From Comamonas sp. BIGb0152 (lineage in GTDB: Bacteria; Pseudomonadota; Gammaproteobacteria; Burkholderiales; Burkholderiaceae_C), in contig NZ_JANUDY010000004.1 of the NCBI RefSeq assembly GCF_024809975.1, forward strand, positions 310,001 to 374,000: a stretch of 64,000 bases of DNA, written 5' to 3'. The position numbers and the translations under genes are program-made. The notes beneath the pieces are model-generated. The model was not told where the DNA came from. It searched no databases and worked only from the letters and a program-made list of their open reading frames with translations. Shown here in pieces: positions 37,232-44,932 of this stretch. Within the stretch, counting starts at the first letter, position 1. The number at the start of each line of letters is the position of its first letter.

Positions 37232-38131
37232 TTACTTGACTTCGTAGGCTTCCATGGGCTTGTCGTTGGGGTTGGCCCAAGCGTCCTTGGTTGCAGCGGA
37301 CAGCGGCAAGCCCACCTTCACGTTGTTAGGTGGAATGGGTTGCATGAACCACTTGTCGTACAGCTTCTCCAGCGAGCCATCCTTGATCTGGCGCACGATG
37401 GAATCGTCCACCGCCTTCTTGAAGGCAGCGTCGTCCTTGCGCAGCATGCAGGCGATAGGCTCGACCGACAGCACTTCGCCGACGACCTTGTAGTCAGCAG
37501 GGGCCTTGGACTTGGAGATGTTGGCCGCCAGGATGGAGCCGTCCATGACGAAGGCGTCGGCACGGCCAGACTCCAGCATCAGGAAGCTGTCAGCGTGGTC
37601 CTTGCCCATGACTTCCTTGAAGGTCAGGCCATCAGCGCGCTTGTTCTTGCGCAGGGTCTGCACCGAGGTCGTACCGGTGGTGGTCACCAGGGTCTTGCCG
37701 TTGAGGTCCTTGATGCCGGTGATGCCGGAGTTGGCCTTCACCGCGATACGCACTTCTTCCACGTAGGTGGTGAAGGCGAAAGCAGCATCCTTTTGGCGCG
37801 ACTGGTTGTTGGTGGTGGAGCCGCATTCCAGATCCACGGTGCCGTTTTGCACCAGAGGCACGCGGTTTTGCGAGGTCACGGGCTGGTACTTGATCTCCAG
37901 CTTGGCCAGGCCCAGTTGCTTTTGCAGATCGCTCACAACGTTCTCAGCCATCTCGGTGTGGAAGCCAACGTACTTGCCGTTGCCCAAGGTGTAGCCCAGG
38001 CCCGAAGACTCGCGAACACCCAGGGTGATGCTGCCCGACGACTTGATCTTGGCCAGGGTATCGCCCGCTTGCGCAAACGCGCTTCCTGCCGCAACCGCTG
38101 CCACCGCAAAAGCCAGCAAATGTTTCTTCAT
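37232..38131 (-). CDS. gltI: Glutamate/aspartate periplasmic binding protein
   Basis: This 299-residue binding protein has a textbook signal peptide (MKKHLLAFAVAAVAAGSAFA). The mature protein shows SITLGVRESSGLGYTLG, VDLECGSTTNNQSRQKD (the glutamate/aspartate ligand loop) and TTTGTTSVQTLRKNK. GGAGG is well spaced for the second of two adjacent ATGs, which is used here; the first would add one Met. It is the first gene of the operon and has a 294-base upstream region in which no clear operator was recognised. Confidence 0.93.
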   Translation of the reverse strand: MKKHLLAFAVAAVAAGSAFAQAGDTLAKIKSSGSITLGVRESSGLGYTLGNGKYVGFHTEMAENVVSDLQKQLGLAKLEIKYQPVTSQNRVPLVQNGTVDLECGSTTNNQSRQKDAAFAFTTYVEEVRIAVKANSGITGIKDLNGKTLVTTTGTTSVQTLRKNKRADGLTFKEVMGKDHADSFLMLESGRADAFVMDGSILAANISKSKAPADYKVVGEVLSVEPIACMLRKDDAAFKKAVDDSIVRQIKDGSLEKLYDKWFMQPIPPNNVKVGLPLSAATKDAWANPNDKPMEAYEVK

Positions 38132-38425
38132 CATCAGACCTCCAGATAAATCAATTAAGTTGTCACCGGCTGGCCTCAACAGACGCCAAAGCGACAACTG
38201 ACACGCTCCGTATTGTGCAGTCCGTCCAGATAATGCCAGCAGACTAAGCGCTGCAAACATCCGGAAAATTACCAATGAACTGCTAACAATTCATAGCCTT
38301 TTTCGAACATTTCGCGTACATCTAACCAACTGCAACATGAGCAATCCGCAAGCATTGCACAGAAATTTCGAACCGCATATTAGAAATTACCCTGCAATTC
38401 CACTGAATCTATATATTTATAGACG

Positions 38426-39364
38426 TCAAGGACTGTGCACAGGATTGCGGGCCACCAGGTAGTCCCACAGCGCCTGTGCGCCGGTTTTCACCGCATCGGT
38501 GGACTGCGGCTTTTCCCGGTATGCACGCACATCCATCGCCACTTCCCACTGGGCTGAGCTGGGGTAGTCGGCTCGCACCAGCTTCTTGGCTTTGAGATCT
38601 TTTTTGGCTGCGCTCTGCGGCAAAAAGGCCAAGCCGTGCCCTTCGATCGCCATGGCCTTGAGGCCTTCGGCCATGTCGGTCTCGTAGACGCGATCCAGAT
38701 AGGCCGGCTCGGGCGCCTGTTTCAGTGCCAGATCGGTCACCCGGCTGAGGTAGGCCCCGGGCGCATAGCCCAGAAACGGCAGCGGCACATCGGCAGCACC
38801 GGGCAGCAGGAAAAGTGGCAGGCCATCGAGCCCGGGCTTGCAGTAAGGCGCCATCACCTCGCGGCCCAGGCTCACCATCTCATAGCGTTGCGGGTCCAGC
38901 TGGATGGGTTGGGACTCATGGTGGTAGGCAATCAGCAGGTCGCAGCCGCCTTCGACCAGGCGCATCACCGCATCGTGCACATTGAGGGCGATCAAGCGGC
39001 TCTTGAACAGGCCAAAATCATTGCGCAGGCCCGAGACCCAGGTGGGGAAGAAGGTGAAGGCCAGCGTATGGGGCACGGCAAAGTCGATGATGTCCTTGCC
39101 CGAAGACGAATGCACGCGCAGCATGGCCCGCGTGCTCTGCACCGCCTGCAGTATCTCGATGGCCTGGTTGTACAGCGTCTTGCCTGCGGGCGTGAGCCGC
39201 GTCGGGTAAGAGCTGCGGTCCACCAGGTCCGCCCCTGCCCAGGACTCCAAGGCCTGAATCCGCCGAGAGAATGCCGGCTGGGTGACATGGCGCAACTGCG
39301 CCGACCGGCTGAAACTGCGCGTTTCCGCCAGACTCACAAAATCTTCAAGCCACTTGGTTTCCAT
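38426..39364 (-). CDS. LysR family regulator next to the TRAP transporter
   Basis: This 312-residue LysR protein starts METKWLEDFVSLAETRSFSRSAQLRHVTQPAFSRRIQ-type, with the helix-turn-helix in residues about 5-60. A substrate domain follows. It lies divergently from the dctQMP genes, 259 bases away, so it may regulate them. A hydrophobic-ligand or dicarboxylate co-inducer is possible; the sequence does not tell. A long upstream in-frame extension lacks a ribosome site, and the ATG giving METKW matches family length. Confidence 0.9.
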   Translation of the reverse strand: METKWLEDFVSLAETRSFSRSAQLRHVTQPAFSRRIQALESWAGADLVDRSSYPTRLTPAGKTLYNQAIEILQAVQSTRAMLRVHSSSGKDIIDFAVPHTLAFTFFPTWVSGLRNDFGLFKSRLIALNVHDAVMRLVEGGCDLLIAYHHESQPIQLDPQRYEMVSLGREVMAPYCKPGLDGLPLFLLPGAADVPLPFLGYAPGAYLSRVTDLALKQAPEPAYLDRVYETDMAEGLKAMAIEGHGLAFLPQSAAKKDLKAKKLVRADYPSSAQWEVAMDVRAYREKPQSTDAVKTGAQALWDYLVARNPVHSP

Positions 39365-39623
39365 CCGCGCATTATCCACACGCCAGTCGCCGTCCGTTGC
39401 AAGTGGGCAGGTGACATGCGCGACTTCGCCGCCACATCCCCGGGAAATGGATGGCTTGCAAGCCCTCCGATCAAGGCCATAATCTGGCCCCACTGGCCCA
39501 CCTGCCATGCGCGGCATTCGCTGCAGATACCCATCTATCCGATGCCGATGGTCCGCTCACAAGGCGGTTTGTGTTTTCCGCATTCACCTTGGGCTCCGCC
39601 GAGTCCTCTCGCGACCGCTTGTT

Positions 39624-40220
39624 ATGGCATCACCCTCCCCTCACGCTCCGGGCGGCAGCAGCGCTGCCACTTCCACCACCTTGCCCAGCGAGCCCGCCCC
39701 TGCCAAGGGGCTGTGGCTGGAAGACTGGCTCACGGTCCTCATCATGGCGCTCTTGGCGCTCATCACCTTTGCCAACGTCATCGTGCGCTATTTCACCGAT
39801 GGCTCCTTCGCCTGGACCGAAGAGATCTCGGTATTTCTGATGATCTTGCTGGCCATGGTCGCGGGCTCGGCCGCGGTGGCGCGCAACCTGCACATCCGCA
39901 TTGAATTTTTTGCCGAGCGGGGCGATGCCCGCCGCCGCAAGGCCTTTGCCCGCTTTGGTGCGCTGACGGTGGCCCTGTTGTTTGCGCTGATCTGCGTGCT
40001 CAGCATCCGCGTGGTGGTGGACGACTACCGCTATGAAGAAACCTCGCCAGGCATCGGCCTGCCGCAGTGGTGGTATTCGATCTGGTTACCGGTGTTCTCG
40101 GCCTTGATCACCTTGCGCGCGCTGGGCCTGTACCTGCGCCAGGGCCGCGCCAGCTTTGCCCATGTGGCCACCGACGGCGACGAAGCCGCCACCACACCCA
40201 CCACCAGGGAGCACGCATGA
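39624..40220 (+). CDS. dctQ: TRAP transporter small permease
   Basis: This 198-residue protein has an Ala/Pro/Ser-rich N-terminal tail of about 30 residues. Four membrane helices follow, with the DctQ motif ANVIVRYFTDGSFAWTEEISVFLM. It associates with DctM. No good ribosome site is present before the ATG chosen. The stop overlaps dctM (ATGA). Confidence 0.9.
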   Translation: MASPSPHAPGGSSAATSTTLPSEPAPAKGLWLEDWLTVLIMALLALITFANVIVRYFTDGSFAWTEEISVFLMILLAMVAGSAAVARNLHIRIEFFAERGDARRRKAFARFGALTVALLFALICVLSIRVVVDDYRYEETSPGIGLPQWWYSIWLPVFSALITLRALGLYLRQGRASFAHVATDGDEAATTPTTREHA

Positions 40221-41515
40221 TTGCCACCCTGCTTTTTATCGGCTTTATCTCCTTGATGCTGCTGGGCGTGCCGATTGGCGCGGCCCTGGGCCTGGCCGGC
40301 GCCGTGGCCATTGCGCTGGCCAATGCCGATGCGCAGTGGTTTGGCCTGCTGGCCATTCCGCAGAACTTCTATGCCGGCCTGGGCAAGTACCCGCTGCTGG
40401 CCATTCCGATGTTTGTGCTGGTGGGATCGATCTTTGACCGCTCCGGCGTCGCCTTGCGGCTGGTCAACTTTGCCGTGGCGATTGTGGGGCGCGGCCCGGG
40501 CATGCTGCCGTTGGTGGCCATTGCCGTGGCCATGTTTCTGGGCGGTATCTCCGGCTCGGGCCCGGCCAATGCGGCGGCCGTGGGCGGCGTGATGATTGCG
40601 GCCATGCGCCGCGCCGGTTATCCGGGCAGCTTCTCGGCCAGCGTGGTCGGTGCCGCTGCGGCGACCGACATTCTGATTCCGCCGTCGGTGGCCTTCATCA
40701 TCTATTCCGTGCTGGTGCCAGGCGCATCGGTGCCTGCGCTGTTCGCAGCCGGCATGATTCCCGGCATTCTTGCCGGCCTGGCGCTGATCATCCCGGCGGT
40801 CTGGATGTCGCGCAAACACAAGATGGGCGCGCTGGAGGCCAGCCTGCCCCGCCCCGAGTTCTGGAAAAGCCTGCGCGACGCCGCCTGGGGCCTGGCCGCG
40901 CCGGTGCTGATTCTGGGCGGTATGCGCATGGGCTGGTTCACGCCCACCGAGGCGGCGGTGGTGGCAGTGTTCTACGGCCTGTTCGTCGGCATGGTGGTGC
41001 ACCGCACGATTGGCTTTCGCGACCTGTTCCCCATCCTGCGCGAGGCCGGTGAGCTGTCGGCGGTGATCCTGATCGTGGTGTCGCTGGCGGGCATCTTTGC
41101 GTTCTCGCTGTCCACCCTGGGCGTCATCGACCCGATCACCAACGCCATCGTCAACTCGGGCCTGGGCGAATGGGGCGTGATGGCGCTGCTGATCCTGATG
41201 CTGATCACGGTGGGCATGTTCCTTGACGGCATCTCCATCTTCCTGATCTTTGTGCCGCTCTTGATGCCCATCATGCAGCACTACCACTGGGACCCCGTCT
41301 GGTTTGGCGTGATCCTGACCTTGAAGGTGGCGCTGGGCCAGTTCACCCCGCCGCTGGCGGTGAACCTGATGGTCAGCTGCCGCATTGCCGGCGTGCGCAT
41401 GGAGTCGACCGTGCGCTGGGTCGGCTGGATGCTGTTTGCGATGTTCTGCGTGATGGTGCTGGTCATCGCCTTCCCGCAACTCGCGCTGTGGCTGCCCGCC
41501 AAGCTGGGCTACTGA
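40217..41515 (+). CDS. dctM: TRAP transporter large permease
   Basis: This 432-residue permease has about twelve helices and carries the DctM hallmarks: LLGVPIGAALGLAG, ISGSGPANAAAVGGVMIAAM and PPSVAFIIYSVLVPGAS. It forms the sodium-dependent channel receiving substrate from DctP. GGGAG precedes the ATG, which overlaps the dctQ stop. Confidence 0.94.
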   Translation: MIATLLFIGFISLMLLGVPIGAALGLAGAVAIALANADAQWFGLLAIPQNFYAGLGKYPLLAIPMFVLVGSIFDRSGVALRLVNFAVAIVGRGPGMLPLVAIAVAMFLGGISGSGPANAAAVGGVMIAAMRRAGYPGSFSASVVGAAAATDILIPPSVAFIIYSVLVPGASVPALFAAGMIPGILAGLALIIPAVWMSRKHKMGALEASLPRPEFWKSLRDAAWGLAAPVLILGGMRMGWFTPTEAAVVAVFYGLFVGMVVHRTIGFRDLFPILREAGELSAVILIVVSLAGIFAFSLSTLGVIDPITNAIVNSGLGEWGVMALLILMLITVGMFLDGISIFLIFVPLLMPIMQHYHWDPVWFGVILTLKVALGQFTPPLAVNLMVSCRIAGVRMESTVRWVGWMLFAMFCVMVLVIAFPQLALWLPAKLGY

Positions 41516-41527
41516 TTGGAACCGGTT

Positions 41528-41557
41528 CTGGGTGCAGGCGAAAAGGCCCGCACCCAG
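41528..41557 (+). promoter_or_regulatory. Intercistronic hairpin between dctM and dctP
   Basis: An 8-bp perfect stem (CTGGGTGC/GCACCCAG), extended inward by GGC/GCC, has no T tract after it. A hairpin in the 90-base gap before a binding-protein gene would stabilise or attenuate the mRNA and so set the DctP:DctQM ratio. Confidence 0.55.
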
Positions 41558-41605
41558 CGCCCTGGATTTGCATAATTTCCCCTTGAACCACCCGGAGACA
41601 ACACC

Positions 41606-42643
41606 ATGAAAACCCGTCAATTCCTTGCCACCGCCTTGGCCGCCGCTGCGGCGCTGAGCTTTGCCGCGCCCGCCGTGCAGGCGCAGAGCAATTACAAAAG
41701 CGAGTACCGCATGTCGCTGGTGCTGGGCACGGCCTTCCCCTGGGGCAAGGGCGGCGAGATCTGGGCCAACAAGGTGCGCGAGCGCACGCAAGGCCGCATC
41801 AACATCAAGCTCTACCCGGGCGTGTCGCTGGTGCAGGGTGACCAGACGCGTGAGTTCTCGGCCCTGCGCCAGGGCGTGATCGACATGGCCGTCGGCTCCA
41901 CTTTGAACTGGTCGCCGCAGATCAAGGAGCTGAACCTGTTTGCGCTGCCTTTTCTGATGCCCGACTACGCAGCGGCCGATGCGCTGACCCAGGGCGAGCC
42001 TGGCAAGCGCCTGTTTACGCGCCTGGAAAAAGCCGGTGTGGTGCCGCTGGCCTGGGGTGAGAATGGCTACCGCGAAATCTCCAACTCCAAGCACGCCATC
42101 AAGACCCCGGCCGACATGAAGGGCCTCAAAATCCGCGTGGTCGGCTCGCCGCTGTTTGTCGACACCTTCAGCGCACTGGGCGCTAACCCCACGCAAATGA
42201 GCTGGGCCGATGCCCAGCCTGCGATGGCCAGCGGCGCGGTCGATGGCCAGGAGAACCCGGTGGCCGTCTACCAGGCCGCCAAGCTCAACACCGTGGGCCA
42301 GAAGTACCTGACCCTGTGGGGCTACATCAACGACCCACTGATCTTTGTCGTGAACAAGGACATCTGGGCCAGCTGGAGCAAGGCCGACCAGGACATCGTG
42401 CGCCAGGCTGCCATCGAGGCCGGCCAGGAAGAAATCGCCATCGCCCGCAAAGGCATGATCGAAGCGGGCAAGCCGCTGGTCAAGGAGCTGAGCGCCAACG
42501 GCGTCACCGTGACCGAGCTGAGCGCTGCCGAGCGCGAAGCCTTTGTGAAAGCCACCCGCCCGGTGTATGACAAGTGGAAGCAGCAAGTGGGTGCCGACCT
42601 GGTCACCGCCGCAGAAAAGGCCATTGCCGCCCGCAAGCAGTAA
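41606..42643 (+). CDS. dctP: TRAP transporter solute-binding protein
   Basis: This 345-residue DctP-family protein has a signal peptide (to about 27, AVQAQS). The fold features are GGEIWANKVRERTQGRINIKLYPG, the carboxylate-binding Arg region MKGLKIRVVGS, and MSWADAQPAMASGAVDGQENP. The Arg implies an organic acid substrate; the family alone does not show which one. GGAG precedes the ATG. A strong terminator follows. Confidence 0.92.
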   Translation: MKTRQFLATALAAAAALSFAAPAVQAQSNYKSEYRMSLVLGTAFPWGKGGEIWANKVRERTQGRINIKLYPGVSLVQGDQTREFSALRQGVIDMAVGSTLNWSPQIKELNLFALPFLMPDYAAADALTQGEPGKRLFTRLEKAGVVPLAWGENGYREISNSKHAIKTPADMKGLKIRVVGSPLFVDTFSALGANPTQMSWADAQPAMASGAVDGQENPVAVYQAAKLNTVGQKYLTLWGYINDPLIFVVNKDIWASWSKADQDIVRQAAIEAGQEEIAIARKGMIEAGKPLVKELSANGVTVTELSAAEREAFVKATRPVYDKWKQQVGADLVTAAEKAIAARKQ

Positions 42644-42666
42644 ACCCTGCACGCTCCCAACAGCGA

Positions 42667-42697
42667 AGCCACCGGTTTGCACGCCGGTGGCTTTTTT
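42667..42697 (+). terminator. Rho-independent terminator of dctQMP
   Basis: A 9-bp stem (AGCCACCGG/CCGGTGGCT, eight-base loop) is followed by TTTTTT, 24 bases after the dctP stop. Confidence 0.92.
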
Positions 42698-42748
42698 GTG
42701 GCTGCGGCTACAGGCTGCCCCGCGCTACAGCCTGGGCGGCAGCAGCGC

Positions 42749-43729
42749 TTATTCGAGCTTGAAGCCCGTCTCCTTGACCACCTGCTTCCAGCGGTCCGTC
42801 TCGGCCTGGATCTGCTGCGCAAACACCTCGGGCGTGGTTTTCACGGGGATGTAGTCGTACTGCTTGAGCTTGGCCAGCACATCGGGCATCTGCATGACCT
42901 TGTCGATGTTCTGCGACAGCGCAGCGACGATCTCCTTGGGCGTGCCCTTGGGCGCGAGCAAGCCGGCCCAGGAGCTGAACTCCATGTCCTTGATGCCCAG
43001 CTCGACGAGGGTCGGCACATCGGGGAAGGACGCGGCGCGCTGGGGCAGCACCACGGCCAGCGCCTTGACCTTGCCGGCCTTGATCATCTCCACGGCGGCA
43101 AAGGAGTCGAATGAGAAATCGACCTCGCCGGACACCACGGCCTGCATCTGCGGGCTGGTGCCCTTGTACTGCGCGTTGATGATGTGCGGCGCCTTGATTA
43201 CCTGCTTGAACTGCTCGGTGATCAGGTTGATGATGGCGCTGCCCGACGACGCCGTCAGTGGTTTGTCCTTGTTTTGCGCCAGCGCGATCAGCTCTTGCAG
43301 CGAATTGGCAGGCAAATCCTTGCGGGCAATGATGATGAAGCCCACCGAGCAGACCTTGGCCACCGGCGCAAAGCTGGCAGCCGCTTCATAAGGCGCCTTG
43401 TAGATGACCGGGCTCAGGGTCTGGGCACCGGCCGTGTTGAACAGCAGGGTGTAGCCATCGGCCTGCGCACGGGCCACTTCACCGGTGCCGATCATGCCAT
43501 TGGCGCCGCCCCGGTTGTCGATGACAAAGGTGCCCTTCATCAGCTCGCCCATCTTCTGCATCACCAGCCGGGCCACCACATCGGTGGTGCCGCCTGCCGC
43601 AAAGGGCACGATCACGCGCACCGGCTTGTTGGGGTAGGCCGTCTGGGCCTGCGCCCATTGCGGCACGCTGGCTGCGCCTGCGGCGGCTACAAGGGTGGTG
43701 AGAAAATGGCGGCGCTCAATCATGTCCAT
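42749..43729 (-). CDS. Bug/TctC family periplasmic binding protein
   Basis: This 326-residue protein has a Tat-like or Sec signal (IERRHFLTTL up to AQAQ). The Bug fold follows, with YPNKPVRVIVPFAAGGTTDVVAR, VIDNRGGANGMIGTGEVARA and ADGYTLLF. These proteins bind tricarboxylates, dicarboxylates or aromatic acids and are greatly expanded in betaproteobacteria, usually without a linked transporter, as here. AGGAG precedes the ATG. The substrate is unknown. Confidence 0.9.
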   Translation of the reverse strand: MDMIERRHFLTTLVAAAGAASVPQWAQAQTAYPNKPVRVIVPFAAGGTTDVVARLVMQKMGELMKGTFVIDNRGGANGMIGTGEVARAQADGYTLLFNTAGAQTLSPVIYKAPYEAAASFAPVAKVCSVGFIIIARKDLPANSLQELIALAQNKDKPLTASSGSAIINLITEQFKQVIKAPHIINAQYKGTSPQMQAVVSGEVDFSFDSFAAVEMIKAGKVKALAVVLPQRAASFPDVPTLVELGIKDMEFSSWAGLLAPKGTPKEIVAALSQNIDKVMQMPDVLAKLKQYDYIPVKTTPEVFAQQIQAETDRWKQVVKETGFKLE

Positions 43730-44389
43730 GGCGATGTCTCCTGTATCGGTTCATATTTATGAAACCATTGTGGGCAGCGCTTGCCTGGCTGTCTAATACA
43801 AGAGAGCAATGCAACCATTCGCAGGCGCTATCGCAGCATGGTTGCACAGCGGCCCGGCCCGCTCCAAAAGCGCTTGCTCGCGGCTGTCTCCGATGCGTCT
43901 AGGCCCCGGTAAACGCCAGGGGTTCGAGCGCCCAGCCGCTGGCCAGACAACGCAGGCCCCGCGCGTCATGCGGACTGCGGCCCACAGCCCGCCTGGCGAC
44001 CACGGCGGGCGAGCCGGTCTGGGGTTTGCAAGGCAAAGTGGCGGTCCCATCCCTCGCAACCGGCAAGCCGTCCAAGAGAGCCTATTTATCTAATAGTATT
44101 TCTCTTCTTTATTTCAAATAAACATAGTCAAATTACACCCATGGTAAATACCCTCATCTAGGGTAAATACCAGGGTTAGCTGTCACATATTTGTAAAAGT
44201 TCCGAGCTAATTCAGTCTATTTTTGGAACAATCAGTCTGATTTTTGGCTATTTATCTGGGATACATACCAATATAAACTTCATTCCATCGTTAAACAAAA
44301 GCTGCACCGCAAGCAACAAGGCCTGCAGGCACAGCAAAAGACGACGCGAATCGACCACCAGGCCGGACGCAATACCAAAGGAAAGAAAA
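43730..44389. other. Long intergenic region with AT-rich regulatory stretch
   Basis: The left half (43790-44080) is GC-rich, and its small ORFs on both strands show no family features or ribosome sites. From about 44085 to 44290 the base composition drops sharply to AT-rich DNA that contains two pairs of direct repeats (separate entry). It precedes the DUF4148 gene. No small RNA or tRNA could be recognised. Confidence 0.6.
44143..44247 (+). repeat. Two pairs of helically phased direct repeats upstream of DUF4148
   Basis: GGTAAATACC occurs at 44143-44152 and 44162-44171 (19 bases apart); each copy is itself a GGTA/TACC palindrome. TCAGTCT followed by ATTTTTGG occurs at 44212-44226 and 44232-44247, about 20 bases apart, the second copy with one extra G. 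Spacing near two helical turns suggests cooperative binding of a regulator. Confidence 0.6.
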
Positions 44390-44689
44390 ATGAACGCACG
44401 TATTTTCGCTATCGCCGCTACCCTGGCCCTGGGTGCCACCGTTGCCCAAGCCAACCCTTTTGAAGGCGACCGTTCCATCGCTCCTCAAGCTTCCACCACC
44501 AGCGCTGTGAGCCGCGCTGATGTGCAAGCCCAACTGGCCGATGCCCAAAAGAACCACACGATGATTGCCCAAGGCAACCAATCGACCATGAACGCCTACG
44601 AGCTGGGCAAGGGCCAACTGAGCCGCGCTGAAGTGACCCAGGCTGCACGCCAGGCGCTGGCCAACGGCTCCATCCTCGAAGGCGAATAA
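44390..44689 (+). CDS. DUF4148 family exported protein
   Basis: This 99-residue protein has a signal peptide (MNARIFAIAATLALGATVAQA). A short DUF4148 domain follows: SRADVQAQLADAQKN and later LSRAEVTQAARQALANG. The family is typical of Burkholderiales, often multi-copy and periplasmic, with no assigned function. AAGGAAAG precedes the ATG, and a terminator lies about 80 bases after the stop. Its large AT-rich upstream region suggests that it is tightly regulated. Confidence 0.88.
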   Translation: MNARIFAIAATLALGATVAQANPFEGDRSIAPQASTTSAVSRADVQAQLADAQKNHTMIAQGNQSTMNAYELGKGQLSRAEVTQAARQALANGSILEGE

Positions 44690-44768
44690 GCCCTCCCCTC
44701 GCTGGCACTTTATGGTGCCGGCACCTTGTCCCTGGAGCGGCGCACACACTCCCCGCCCCATCGACACA

Positions 44769-44796
44769 GGCCGCTGCCCCCGCAGCGGCCTTTTTT
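44769..44796 (+). terminator. Rho-independent terminator of the DUF4148 gene
   Basis: A 9-bp GC stem (GGCCGCTGC/GCAGCGGCC) with a four-C loop is followed by TTTTTT. Confidence 0.92.
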
Positions 44797-44932
44797 GCGT
44801 CTGCACGCCGGCCGCAAGACAGGCCTGAAAGGCGCCACCACAGCGCGCGCTGACTTGCAACAGGTTCTATCATCCGGGAACCTCTGCACGCATCCTGTCC
44901 TCTCACTGCCAGACTTTCAGGTACCACGCGAT

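Noticed and set aside
40031..42682. 883-codon reading frame antisense to dctQMP
   Set aside because: It spans three real genes and their gaps, has His/Gln/Arg-rich shadow composition and no domain.
43809..44093. 94-codon frame in the large intergenic region
   Set aside because: Low-complexity Arg/Ala/Gly sequence with a competing frame on the other strand and no ribosome site.
44143..44171. CpxR box (GTAAA-N5-GTAAA)
   Set aside because: GTAAA occurs twice but 19 bases apart, which does not fit the CpxR spacing.
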